Source: Pontederia crassipes
Taxonomy: Eukaryota > Streptophyta > Magnoliopsida > Commelinales > Pontederiaceae
Length of the DNA stretch: 64,000 bases
Assembly (NCBI GenBank): GCA_030549335.1
Contig: CM060196.1
Location: forward strand, 12,663,501 to 12,727,500
Reading direction: 5' to 3'
Shown here: positions 48,523 through 60,203 of the stretch, one piece after another
Layout of the letters: the number at the start of each line of letters is the position of its first letter
Numbering within the stretch: the first letter of the stretch is position 1
Translations under genes and position numbers: made by a program
The notes under the pieces: model-generated
Told to the model about the DNA's origin: nothing
What the model saw: only the letters and a program-made list of their open reading frames with translations
Databases searched by the model: none

Positions 48523-49302
48523 GAAATCTCTGTCCTCAGCAATATACAAATTGATTACCATAAGTATGAAAGGAAGATAAATAATAAAAGTTAATTCTTT
48601 TGGGATATGGATCCACCAATGTTCAGCCAACTGACTAATTCGATCTTGAGACCAGATCCAATAGATAAATCTTGATCAAATTATTGACTATAAAAATTAA
48701 ACTCAGGATTAACGGGTTCTCTAAATAGTCAAACTTGTCCATACTTAGTTTTAGTTTAAAAACTGATCTTTTTATAGTGTAAAGTGCAAATAATTTGGAG
48801 ACGACTACAATGTTTTTTTTTTCTAAACTTAAAAATGTAAGCGAACTTTTGTATAGCAAAGGCTGCATTTGGCGCAGTCAAAACTGACTGTGAACTGCCT
48901 TGTCTGAAAGGACCAGTTTTGGTGCTACCAAAAAAAAGCGCAAATATGATTGTGTTGGAATAAAATTTGTGTAAGAAAGTAATTTTAAATTTTTCACTAA
49001 GCATCCAATGATAAAATGTCAAAAAGCAAGTTATTTTTTTGCACAGCACCATTTTCTCTCAAACGCACCTTAGTTATCTTTTCTACTTTATTCTTCTAAA
49101 AAAAAATCTTTTCTACTTTATTAAGAAAATCATGAACACAAATAAAAAATTTAAGGTGTTTAATCAAGGCATTTCATTATCTTTTTTTAATTATAAAATG
49201 TATCAAGCAATCACAAAACATATAATTAATAACGTACTTGTATATATTAGGGCGAAGGGGGCGAAGCTAATCAAAATAAGCAGACTGAGCACATCGGATG
49301 AG
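48523..49302 (+). other. 5' upstream region of the P450 pseudogene (copy 2)
   Basis: Copy of 18797-19576, including the possible MITE (48859-49072) and the leader shared with the intact gene. No gene is seen. Confidence 0.55.
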
Positions 49303-51392
49303 ATGAGCAGTGTGCTTCAACAATTGCTAACGCTGCTGCTGCGGCAGGAGCGCCTTTGGTGGCCGCTTCACGTCTTCTCCTTCGCCCTGTTCTTCTCACT
49401 GGCAGCCTGGTTCCTGCTCGGTAGTAAACCATCCTACCATGCAACAGCGTCGCACCCAATCGCTTAAAGCGCTCCCCTCGCCGCCAGGTCTCCCGCTCCT
49501 CGGCAACCTCCTCCAGCTCGGCGCCCACGCCCACCGCTCGCTGCGCTCGCTCTCCGTGCGTCACGGTCCTGTGATGCTAGTGCGCTTTGGCTCCGTCCCC
49601 ACGGTCGTGGTCTCCTCCGCCGCTGTGGCGGAAGAAGTCCTGAAGACTCGTGACCTCTCTTTCGCCAACCGACCGACTATGTCCATTCCCTCAAGGCTTC
49701 TATACGATTGTCAGGACATGGCCTTCACCAAGTACGGTGAGCACTGGCGGGGGCTGAGGCGAGTCTGCACCCTGCACCTGCTCAGTAACAAGAGGGTGGA
49801 GTCCTTCCGTCCCGTCCGGGAGGAGAAGCTGGCGCTTTTGCTCGGAAGAATCCGTCGAGCCACCAATACCGTGAACCTTAGCGAGTTGGTCGTCGCATAC
49901 ACGAGCGACGTCACTTGCAGGGCTGCCTTCGATAAGAAATACTCGACGGAGGTGGGAGGCGGCGGCACGTGGTGTCGCCATGTGCTCGGCGAGTTCATGG
50001 TCTTGCTGGCGTCATTCTCCATGCGGGATTACGTTCCACTGCTCGGCTGGGTGGACTGGCTGAGTGGTTTGGATGGTAGGATCAAGAAAAACGCCACTGA
50101 ATTGGATGCTTTCATGGAAAAGATCTTAGACGAGCATAGTAACAAGAACAGAACCAACAAAGCAAGTGCTGATGCCGCTTCTGATTTCATTGATATCTTG
50201 GAGTCCTTGGAGAACGAGGATGCGACTACTGGCTTTAAGTTCAGGAGAGAGAGTGTGAAGGCCATACTTCTCGTAAGTATCTCTAAACTTTTATCAATAG
50301 CAATTTATGTGAACGCAAAGTGATTTTGCTTCTGTTCATGTGCCAGTGCCATGCATGCATGGCTTCAGGATATGTTCTCAGCGGGTACTGATACGTCGTC
50401 CAGTGTGATAGTGTGGGCTATGGCCGAGATCATTAAGCATCCAAAAGAGATGAAGAGGCTGCAAGACGAGGTTCGCCGAGTCGTAGGATCGAAGGCGGAG
50501 GTGCGCCAAGAGATGACAAAGAAAATGGAGTACATGCAGGCCGCCATCAAGGACACCATTAGTGTTGGAGTTGGTGAATACTTCAGGGCCTCTTATTTCT
50601 CACACCGAATTCGTCCACGTGAGCTTAGAGAAATCTGAGTATTACCCAATTAACAGTATTGCTGGCGTACGAACGACGGCGGTCCCGAAATCTAGACGGA
50701 TTTTGAGCTTTTGTTTAGCCGGTCCGTGTGGTTCGGATTAGATTTTTTTCTGTTTTATTTGGATTTTAAACCAGGTTTGGAAATGCTTATATATAGCCTA
50801 ATTTCATATGTAATATGTGTGGCGGCTGTAAACCTAAACGATATAGTGGAATCTCTTTGCATGATGTAGCCCTCATCTCAAGGGTGAACCTGGGTAAATT
50901 TGTGTGTCTCCTCTATTTTTCTGCAATCTCTCTGCGATCTTCTCTCCTTATTCTCGAATTTTCCCATCAATGAGGTTGCACCCTCCTGGTCCTTTGCTGC
51001 TTCCCAGGGAGGCCATTGGGGGCGCACAGGTCCAAGGCTACGACATTCCGACAGGCCCGAGGGTGGTCGTTAACGCCTGGGCGATGGGGAGGGACCCAGA
51101 GTCGTGGCCGGAGGAGCCCGAGGAGTGGAGGCCGGAGAGGTTTCTGGGCGGCATTGTCGACTTCAAGGGGAAAGACTTCTAGCTGATTCCATTCGGAGCG
51201 GGGCGCAGAGGGTGCCCCGGGATGGCGTACGCGCTTGCCAACGTCGAGCTCATGCTGGCGAGTCTGCTGTACCATTTTGACTGGGAGCTGCCCGATGGGA
51301 AGAAAGGGGAGACGCTGGACATGGCGGAAATGTTTGGACTTGTTGTGCACAAGAAGTCGAGTCTTGTTCTCGTGGCCAAACCTGTATACTGA
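49303..51392 (+). pseudogene. Cytochrome P450 pseudogene, CYP71-clan (copy 2)
   Basis: Second copy of the broken P450. It shares all three lesions with 19577-21666: the ATGC insertion (49439-49442), the solo LTR in exon 2 (50563-50969) and the TAG in place of Gln456 (51180-51182). The intron is 50273-50368. Because the lesions are identical, the gene was already dead when the 29.7-kb segment was copied. It differs from copy 1 by a G-to-T change just before the LTR (50560) and a G-to-A change inside the LTR near 50630. Confidence 0.93.
50563..50969 (+). mobile_element. Solo LTR in P450 pseudogene (copy 2)
   Basis: Copy of 20837-21243. The left target duplication has mutated to ATTAG (50558-50562) while the right one is still ATGAG (50970-50974). 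Without copy 1 the duplication would look imperfect. Confidence 0.9.
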
Positions 51393-54210
51393 GAACATAT
51401 AAAACTGTGTTGTCGTTTACACAACTGTTTGTAATTTTTTTCAAGTCATCTGTGGTTATGTTTGTAACGCACCCAAAAATTGGTCCCAATTCAGTCATCG
51501 AATTATAGGCGGCGTTACTTTAAACTTGACCTAATTCATAAGACTTTGCAGTGGAAACATAATATAATAAACTTAAAATAATAACATCGTAAACAGCGAA
51601 AGACTTCATGGATAAATATAATGAAATCTCAAGATAACATAATTTGGCCCATGGGCCTAATATGCTCTAACGTATATCCAACAATGAGTTCTTACATCAT
51701 AATGATTTCAAGTAAAGTACATGACTCCATAAGGCCCATAAGCCATAGAAAAAAAGACTCTTATAAGAGTTCAACATTATGATATCATATAAGTAAGATA
51801 ACTTGGATCGTAGTCCGACTCGTCCATGTGTAATGTCTTCGTCAAGTGACCCTCACTGCCAAACATAAGCTTCATCCATACCTACACGGATCCATGGGGT
51901 GCAGGGGATTTCTCCCGTTAGAGTATGTTGAGGCCCATGCATGCTATGATCTTATAACATAATCTCTACATGTCATGGCATATGCATATCATCATCATGG
52001 AACATAAATCATATGCATACTATGAGCTACTTATGCATACTACATGGCATGTGAGCATATCATCATGACAAGATAAGATAACATGTAACGTCATAATCTT
52101 TAAGTCAAGCATATCATAATTTATCATTAAGCTAATGCATATCATGATCTTATCTTACTTTACTTTATTATCTTTCATCAAGTCATAATATGATGTGACA
52201 AGTAGACATTTATATCGCATCCTCATAAGTGCATACTTCATCATACTTCTTTAGCATCTTTACTTTATGTCCCAAGTCATTGATCATTAATCTTTTCGTC
52301 TTTCATCTTTACTTAGATACTTTCTTATCTTGTTGATTGGGAAGGCCATGTTGAGTTCGTGGGAAAAAGGCTAGCTAGGCCATAACTTTGGGTTCGTGGG
52401 AGGCCAATAGAGACGCCATGCTTAAGGGTAGAACTCACCTCCTGGTTCCACGTAAGCCCAATAGAGATGCCACGCTTAAGGATGGAACTCATCTCAACTT
52501 ATGGAAAAGCCACACTTGAGGGTGAAACTCGTTTCCCCGAGAAATGCCACGCTTAAGGGTGGAACTCATTTCCTCTCATCGATTGCAATAAGTCACATTC
52601 ACGCCAATCCGTCTTTTACTTGTTTTCATCAATACATACAATCATTCATACATGTTGCATATTTTAATCCTATTTAAGGTCATACATACTTCAAATCATA
52701 CTATATATGGACATTCAATCATAGCCAATCAGCTTTCAGAACGGACGACCGTTTTGGGTAACGGTCGACCATTAGAAGGGTATCGATCGACTGGTCCGGT
52801 TATCGATCGACCGTTATGATTCTTTCGGACGACCGAAATCAGACTTCGGTTCGTCCGCTAATAATAGAATATGACACTCTTCTAAATCGGACGATCGCTG
52901 GATTAACGATCGACCGCTATTGGTCTTTTTGAACGTCCGAAATGGGCTTCGGATCATCCGCTAATAACAGAATGTATCTGCTAATCAAATCGGACGACCG
53001 TTGAGTTATCGGTCGACCGATACTTGACTTTCGGACGATCGGAACGGGGTGCTCGGACGTCCGCTAATCATAGAATGTGTCACACATTAGTATATCAGTC
53101 GACCATTACGTTGCTATCGGACGACCGAAACAGGGTGTCTGATCGACCGCTAATCACAGAATGTTTCGACCATTTCAAAACGGACGACCATTATAGAACC
53201 GGTCGACCGTTGGACAGAGTCCTACATTACAATGGTCTCCAGAACGGTCGATCGATATATTATCGGTCGCCCGTTCTGGGCCGACAGAACATACGATTTC
53301 TACATAATCTTGTATACAATCTTACATACTTCCACATATCGAATACAGAAGTGATTCCACACAACATATGAAACATTCTTGGCATTCTAACAATGAAATA
53401 CACAGTGTATTTACATGAGGACATCAAACATGCTAATCAAGATCATACATGTACATAAGCCTTAACATTTTCATAATAAGTTATCATAACAACAATACAC
53501 ATTCTAAAACTAAGCTTAATGAGCATTTAGAGCATGAATCTATGAAGTACATGGCATTCTAATCATGGATAACAATGAAATAGTAATAACATGAAACATG
53601 AAGCATCAAATGCATAATCCCTAATCAAACTTTAATAAGACCTAGTGTGGTCTTAATGCCTCTTAATCCATTCAAGCACACATCATTAAGAGGGTGATTA
53701 GGGTTTGGATCACCTCAACATACCTTAATAGCAAGTCCTAATTTCTAGCTTCTTCCTCTCCTTTCTTTCTTTCTTCTAGCTTTCCAAGGACTCTAATGGA
53801 GAGAGAGAGTGTGTGAGAGAGGAACTAGCTACTGTAGCAGAGGAAAGAGAGTGATGAATTACTATAGCAATTACTGTAGCGATGAGTGAGTTAAGAGAGA
53901 GAAAATGAGGGAGAAAGCTTACTATAGCTTGGTCTCCTTTGTTGCTGTCGGCAGAGAAGGAATGGAGGGAGATTGAAAGGGTTTTGAGTAGAGCTACTGT
54001 AGCTTTGGGGGGTTTTAGAGCTTGCTTTCGGCTGGCAAGTAGGATGGGTGAGTTTAGGGCATTATTTTAATACTTTGGATAGTTGGGCTTTGGGCCACAT
54101 GCGGGAGTGGGCTGCATCATTCCTCTTTTTTTTTATTTTTGAACCGGATGTTACAACCTATCTCCCATAAATAAAAATTCGTCCTCGAATTTTAGTAAAT
54201 CTTAAATTGT

Positions 54211-55391
54211 TTACTGAAAAGTTTCGAAAACTTCTCTCGCATTTCCTCTTCAAGTTTCCATGTAGCTTTTTGTCCTCTATGATGCTTCCATGCCACTTTG
54301 ACCATAGATATGGTCTTGTTCTTGAGGTGCTTTACTTGATAATATATGATCTCTATAAGTTGCTCCACATATCAAGTCTTCTTTGATATTTGGCTCCTTA
54401 ATCCGAATCACATTCGCCTCATCATGAACATACTTCCGAAGCATAGATACATGAAAAACATTATGAAGTCTATCATATGAAGGTGGTAATGCTAACTTGT
54501 AGGCTGCTTCATCAACTTTCTCTAGGATCTCAAATGGTCCAATATATCTTGGTGTTAACTTTCCTTTCTTGCTAAATCTCATAACACCCTTGGTTGGTGA
54601 GACTTTGGGCATCACATGATCACCAACTTCATAGAGTTGTTCTCTTCTCCTCATATCCGCATAAATCTTTTGCCTACTTTGCGCCGCTAACATCCTTTGC
54701 TTGATCAAATCTACCTTATCAACATACATGTGGACCAAATCTGGTCCAAAATATCTTTCCTCTGGAGAATGGCAATGCCTTCCATACAAGGCTTCAAATG
54801 GAGCCATTTTGATACTTGAATGATAACTATTGTTATAGGCAAATTCCACCAAAGGAATATGGTCATTCCAATTTTCATGCCAACCTAAGGCACAAACTCT
54901 AAGTATATCCTCAAGTGTTTGAATTATTCTTTCGCTTTGACCGTCGGTTTGAGGATGAAACGTCGTGCTAAAATTCAGTTTTGTTCCAAATACATTTTGG
55001 AGACCTTTTCAAAATCTTGATATGAACCTCAGATCTCTATCTGAAATAATAGATGTTGGAATTCCGTGCAAACGGATAATTCCATTCACATACAACTCTA
55101 TTATGCTTTCCATAGATTGGCTTACTTCCATAGGAATAGAGTGAGCCGACTTCGTCAAGCGATTAACTACAACCCAAATTGCATCATGCCCTTTCCGAGT
55201 TCGTGGTAATCCTACTACAAAGTCCATAGAGATACTTTGCTATTTCCATTCCGGAATATGTAAAGGTTGTAGTTTGCCACAAGGCCTTCGATGCTCAATC
55301 TTGACTTGTTGACAAACTATGCACTTGACTACATACTTGACTACTTTCTTTTTCATATCTTCCCACCAAAAATTCCTTTCATCCTCGTCGT
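54211..55391 (-). pseudogene. Chromovirus integrase and chromodomain remnant (copy 2)
   Basis: Copy of 24485-25665, with the same integrase motifs, stops and frame-shifted chromodomain tail. Confidence 0.85.
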
Positions 55392-55879
55392 TCTATTCAT
55401 CTTCAGCCCTTCGTGCGGCCTTCCTTATGCGTCTTCATTAGTATCGCTCAATAGTCTCTTGCTAATAGTTCTTGGTCATGGTCCTAACTAGACCATCACG
55501 TTGTCTTGTATCTTAAAGATTCTAGTAGAATCTCGAATCCTTACTCCACTTCATGAAATGAAGATCATCCGTGCGTCACGCTTCCGTTGCGCTACTCTAA
55601 ACCTTAGCTTCATCTAAGTGTCAAATTTTTGAACTCAACACTTGACCATTTCATGCCATCCCTTAGGTCATGTAAGTCTACGTAAAACAATCCCAATTCC
55701 CTTCACTTTTAACCCTCATTCGTATAACCTTAGTTGTTTTTCTTAAGTTTCTTCATACTTAAGAATAGTGATTGGTTTCTTATCTTTGGAATATTCCTCC
55801 GAATATTCTTTCTAATGTTCTTGGTGGTTTTTATGTCTATCATGCATACACATTATAATTTGTATGATTAATTAAAACG

Positions 55880-56591
55880 TTAAGGGTTACATTGAATCGT
55901 ATCCGGAACTTGGTGAGCTCCTTCGACTTGCATGGCATGAACTTGTCCCAACACTTTTGGAAAGTTGACATATAGCTTCTCCGAGCAATCCTTCACATAG
56001 TGGCCCGCCTTGTCACACTTCAAGCAAGCTTCGGCCTTAAAACGACATTCATCGGGGTGACGTCTTCCACAATGATGACACATGTAATATGCTCATTCCA
56101 TCTTCTTCAGAGAATGGTAAGGTGATTTCCTTGGACCTTTCCCTTTTCCTTGTTTGGTCATATCCTTTGATGTTTTTCCATTATACTTCACAACTTCATC
56201 ATTGAGCTTCTGTTCTAGTTCTACAACTAGCTCGAGTGCTTCTTCCATTGTCTTAGGAGCTTGACACAACATCCTAGCCTTCAATTCAAACTTAAGTCCC
56301 TGCACAAAGCAATGCACTCTCATCCTTTCTACCTTGACCAAGGTGCAATACTTTTCGAGTTGAAAGTACTCGACCGCGTACTCATTAACGGTCCTGTCAC
56401 CTTGTTGGAGGTTAAAGAACTCCTCTTGTTTGTGCTCTCTCATACTTCGTGAAAAATAGTGGTCCTTGAAATCCATCATGAATTTCCACCATGATGGGTA
56501 TTCCTCTTTATCGTACTCAGATTTAAGGATAGAATTCCACCATTATTTTGCTTTTCCTGTTAGGCTATACACGACATACTCCAATTTACTT
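55880..56591 (-). pseudogene. Chromovirus gag remnant (copy 2)
   Basis: Copy of 26154-26865, with the paired zinc-knuckle-like motifs, the in-frame stop and the missing N-terminus. Confidence 0.8.
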
Positions 56592-57861
56592 TTCGGACGA
56601 CCGCTATTGATCTTTTCGGACGTCCGAAATGGCTATTGATCGTCCGCTAATCACAAAATGTATCTGCTTATCAAATCGAACGACCGCTGAGTTATTAGTC
56701 GACCGATACTTGGCTTTCGGACGACCGGAACGGGGTGCTCGGACGTCCGCTAATCACAGAATGTGTCGCACGTTTCGACAACACATATCGGACGACCATT
56801 ACATTGTTATCGGATGATCGAAACAGGGTGTCTAGTCGACCTCTAATCACATAATGTTTCGACCCTTCCAAAACGGGCGACCATTATAGAACCGGTCGAT
56901 CGTTGGACAGAGTCCTACACTACAATGGTCTCCAGAACGGTCGACCGATACATTATCGGTCGCCCGTTCTGGGCCGACAGAACATACGATTTCTACATAA
57001 TCTTGTATACAATCTTACATACTTCCACATATCAAATACAGAAGTGATTCCACACAACATATGAAACATTCTTGGCATTCTAATAGTGAAATACACAGTG
57101 CATTTACATGAGGACATTAAACATGTTAATCAAGATCATACATGTACATAAGCCTTAACATTTTCATAATAAGTCATCATAACAACAATACACATTCTAA
57201 TACTAAGCTTAATGAGCATTTAGAACATGAAGCTATGAAGTACATGGCATTCTAATCATGGATAACAATGAAATAGTAATCACATGAAACATGAAGTATC
57301 AAATGCATAATTCCTAATCAAACTTTAATGAGACCTAGTGTGATCTTAATGCCCCTTAATCCATTCAAGCACACATCATTAAGAGGGTGATTAGGATTTG
57401 GATTCTCTCAACATACCTTAATAGTAAGTCCTAATTTCTAGCTTCTTCCTCTCCTTTCTTTCTTTCTTTCTTCTAGCTTTCCAAGGACTCTAATGGAGAG
57501 AGAGAGTGTGTGTGAGAGGAACTAGCTACTATAGGAGAGGAGAGAGAGTGATGGATTACTGTAGCAATTACTATAGCGATGAGTGAGTTAAGAGAGAGAA
57601 AATGAGGGAGAAAGCTTACTATAGCTTGGTCTCCTTTGTTGCCGTCGGCAGAGAAGAAATGGAGCGAGAGTGAGAGGGTTTTGAGTGGAGCTACTATAGC
57701 TTTGGGGGGTTTTAAAGCTTGCTTTTGGCTGGCAAGTAGGATGGGTGAGTTTAGGACATTATTTTAATACTTTGGGTAGTTGGGCTTTGGGCCACATGTG
57801 GGAGTGGGCTGCATGATTCCTCTTTTTTTTTTTCGATTTTTGAACCGGATGTTACAATGTT

Positions 57862-58190
57862 CATTATATTTCAGGGTGTCTGTAGTTGGTCTTCCGTGCA
57901 ATAGCTATTAATCAAATTTTCTTTTTGAAAAGAAAAGCTTATTAAATCAGAAGAGTTCAAGCCACTAAAGAAACTCACAATTTGTCGAAGATTTTTTTGA
58001 TCCGATAAAAAAAATACTCAGTCTCAAAAAAATTTAAGACGGATAAAACCGTCACAAAAATGAACCTTCCCAACTTTTTATTGCAATAAATATTATATAT
58101 AAATACTCAATAAATATAATATTTATTCTATTATATATATAAAAAGTTTATATAAGTAATAAATTGTAGTATTATAATATATAGGATAAA
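57862..58190 (+). repeat. P450 3'-flank block, short piece (copy 2)
   Basis: Copy of 28135-28463. Here the block can be followed across the complete MULE: it stops before 58191 and resumes at 63421. Confidence 0.75.
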
Positions 58191-58439
58191 ATGGGTGTCC
58201 ACCCCCTTTAAAGGGGGCGGAAACCCTTGCCTAGACTGGTCACCACCCGATCTCGACGCGACGGCCCAAATCGAGGCAGACCAGTCTAGGCAAAATTAGT
58301 GCCAGATCGCGGCCGGTTCGCGTAGGAGATAAATGTGCGCCGGTTCGGTTCATGAAAAGAAGCCGGTTCGACTTAGGATTTGCATACAAAAAGGGGCCGT
58401 GTTGAATCCATTCCCCTCTTTTTTTTTTCTCTCTCTCCT

Positions 58440-59050
58440 CTGTTGCAGTGGACACCGCTGCCACCGTCGTGCCGACCTCCACGCTCCGCGATGGCAACTT
58501 CCTCCTCCGAAATGGCGACGATGACTTCCTCTTGACGTCCGCTGACCTACTCTGCGTTCGTGCCCTAGATCTCGCCTTAGTTGCAGTGGACGCTGCCACC
58601 GCCGCCACCTGTGCTCTCGACACTCCCGCTCGCCACTCCCTCCATGCTCTGCGATGGAGATGGGTCACTTCCTCCCTCGCGACGGCCGCCGACCTACTCT
58701 GCGTCTGTGCCCTAGATCTCGCCTCTATTGCAGTGGACGCCACCGCTCGTGCTCTTGACACTCTCGCTCGCCACTCCCTCCACCATTGTCGTCGGTGCCC
58801 TAGATCTTGCTGTTGCCACTGCCGCCACCCCCGGACGCCACTGCCGCCACGGACGATGATGCCGCTGCCATGCCACTGTTGCCACCATCGTGAATGTGAG
58901 ACTTTTTTTTGTCTTGTAGGTGTTCTTCTATCTTTTTTTGTGATATGTTTACTAAGGAATATGATTTGGGATACTGACTATGCATCTTTATTGGAACATT
59001 TTTTTGATTGTTGTTTCTGCAGAATATTGACATCATTTGTTGCTCGCGGC
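58440..59050. repeat. G/C-rich subterminal repeats of the MULE (left)
   Basis: It contains repeated phrases (CTACTCTGCGT..GTGCCCTAGATCTCGCCT, TTGCAGTGGACGC, CTCGCCACTCCCTCCA) in direct order, roughly 170 bp apart. Inverted relatives lie at 62830-63190 near the other end. The long Ala/Leu/His-rich open frame across it (58448-59272) arises from this composition. I do not regard it as a gene, though such ends can act as promoters in MULEs. Confidence 0.65.
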
Positions 59051-59237
59051 GCCGCTGCCATCCTCGGACGCCACTGCTGTTGCCACCGCCAAGAATGTGA
59101 GACTTTTTTTTGTCTTGTAGGCGTTTCTGCTATCTTTTTTGTGATATGTTTACTAAGGAATCTGATTGGGACTATGCATCTTTGTTGGAACATTTTCCAT
59201 TTATTGCTTTTGCAGAACATTGACATTGCTTGTTGTT
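58862..59237. repeat. Direct repeat of about 185 bp inside the MULE
   Basis: Two adjacent units (about 58862-59045 and 59052-59237) share GAATGTGAGACTTTTTTTTG, TTTACTAAGGAAT and GCAGAA(C/T)ATTGACAT. Each unit has a GTGAG-like donor near its start and a TTTNTGCAG-like acceptor near its end, like a repeated intron. Also in copy 1 at about 29133-29508. Confidence 0.6.
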
Positions 59238-59339
59238 TCTGCAAAAACATACAAAAAGATTCCATCGGTTGAATGCACAAATGCAGTAAACAAAACACTA
59301 GTATCAGATCTCTGCAGTAAGACAATCTGCCTTCAATAG

Positions 59340-59420
59340 TTTCATACAATCTGCAGTAAACACTAAACAAAACACTAATGTTTCATACAATCTGCAGTAA
59401 ACACTAAACAAAACACTAAT
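59340..59420. repeat. Tandem repeat, two 40-41 bp units (copy 2 MULE)
   Basis: Units 59340-59380 and 59381-59420, same as 29611-29691. Confidence 0.85.
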
Positions 59421-59427
59421 ATTACAC

Positions 59428-59572
59428 CTTTGCAGTAAGTCGGGATAAGGCTTTAAATAGTCCTCTAACGCCAGCTTCTCTCACAACATGCTTTGCAACA
59501 TCAATAAGCCCTCCATATTTTACTACAACAAAAGTGGACGCTGAGTCGGTCAAGGCACTCTGTGCTTGCAGC
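59428..59572 (-). pseudogene. Possible captured host exon in the MULE (carrier-like)
   Basis: A 145-bp minus-strand stretch bounded by AAACAG before and GTGTAA after, perfect splice-site positions. It reads 48 open codons in one frame. The translation holds LQAQ, then YGGLID, then EAGVRGLFKAL. This order resembles the mitochondrial carrier (SLC25) repeat signature RLQxQ...YxGxxD...EGxxGLFKG. It looks like an exon picked up from a host carrier gene, as Pack-MULEs do, but the match is short and from memory of the family signature only. The same exon is in copy 1 at 29699-29843. A weaker exon-like piece with splice borders lies at 60070-60111. Confidence 0.4.
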
Positions 59573-60203
59573 CTGTTTCATTAAAATAGCAGAAAAGACA
59601 AATATGCATATATGAGCAAGATAGAAGATGACCATAAAATTTGACATGCGACCACTGCAGCTAGTTGAAACATTCTAGCTATTCACTATTTTAGTGGAGG
59701 AATGGTCATGTTGAAGTCGCAACTGGCAAGAACAACACGTTAATTCAATGAATACCTTGACAAAGAACCACTAAGAAATGAAAAAAAAAAGTGCTCGAGA
59801 GTTTTAAACTTCACATTCATAATTAATTGAAAACTAGCTAGGAAAATTAAAGTGATAAGAGAAATAGAAGGAAAAATAACAGAATAACTAAGAGGATAAT
59901 TGAGAGGTAAGATGAGAAACAGTAAACAGATGGCACATAAGAAAGTTGAAAATAGACCAGAAAATAAATTGTGAGATTGCCTAGTCATATAGACAGAGGC
60001 TCAAGCATTTTGTTTCTATCATTTGCAAACAAAAAAGGACAATAATTACTAGCAGCATAAAAGAATAACCTTGACAAGCATATCTCATGGTTCTCCTTCA
60101 TTTCCAGCATCCTATAAATAAAGGAATACAAATTATAGATAAATAGAATGATATAATGGACAAAGGAGGTAAAAACTCAAAGAAGATTTTATACCTTGAA
60201 CGT
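59573..60203. other. AT-rich MULE interior
   Basis: AT-rich sequence between the possible captured exon and the transposase remnant. It contains the point where copy 1 and copy 2 stop matching (59937/59938) and a 42-base exon-like piece with AG/GT borders on the minus strand (60070-60111). No other gene signal. Confidence 0.45.

Larger units (their letters stand above)
51463..57856 (-). mobile_element. Decayed Ty3/gypsy chromovirus (copy 2)
   Basis: Copy of 21737-28129 with the same ATGTT target duplications (51458-51462, 57857-57861), the same deletions and the same broken frames. The full LTR is 51463-54155 and the truncated LTR 56592-57856. Confidence 0.9.
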
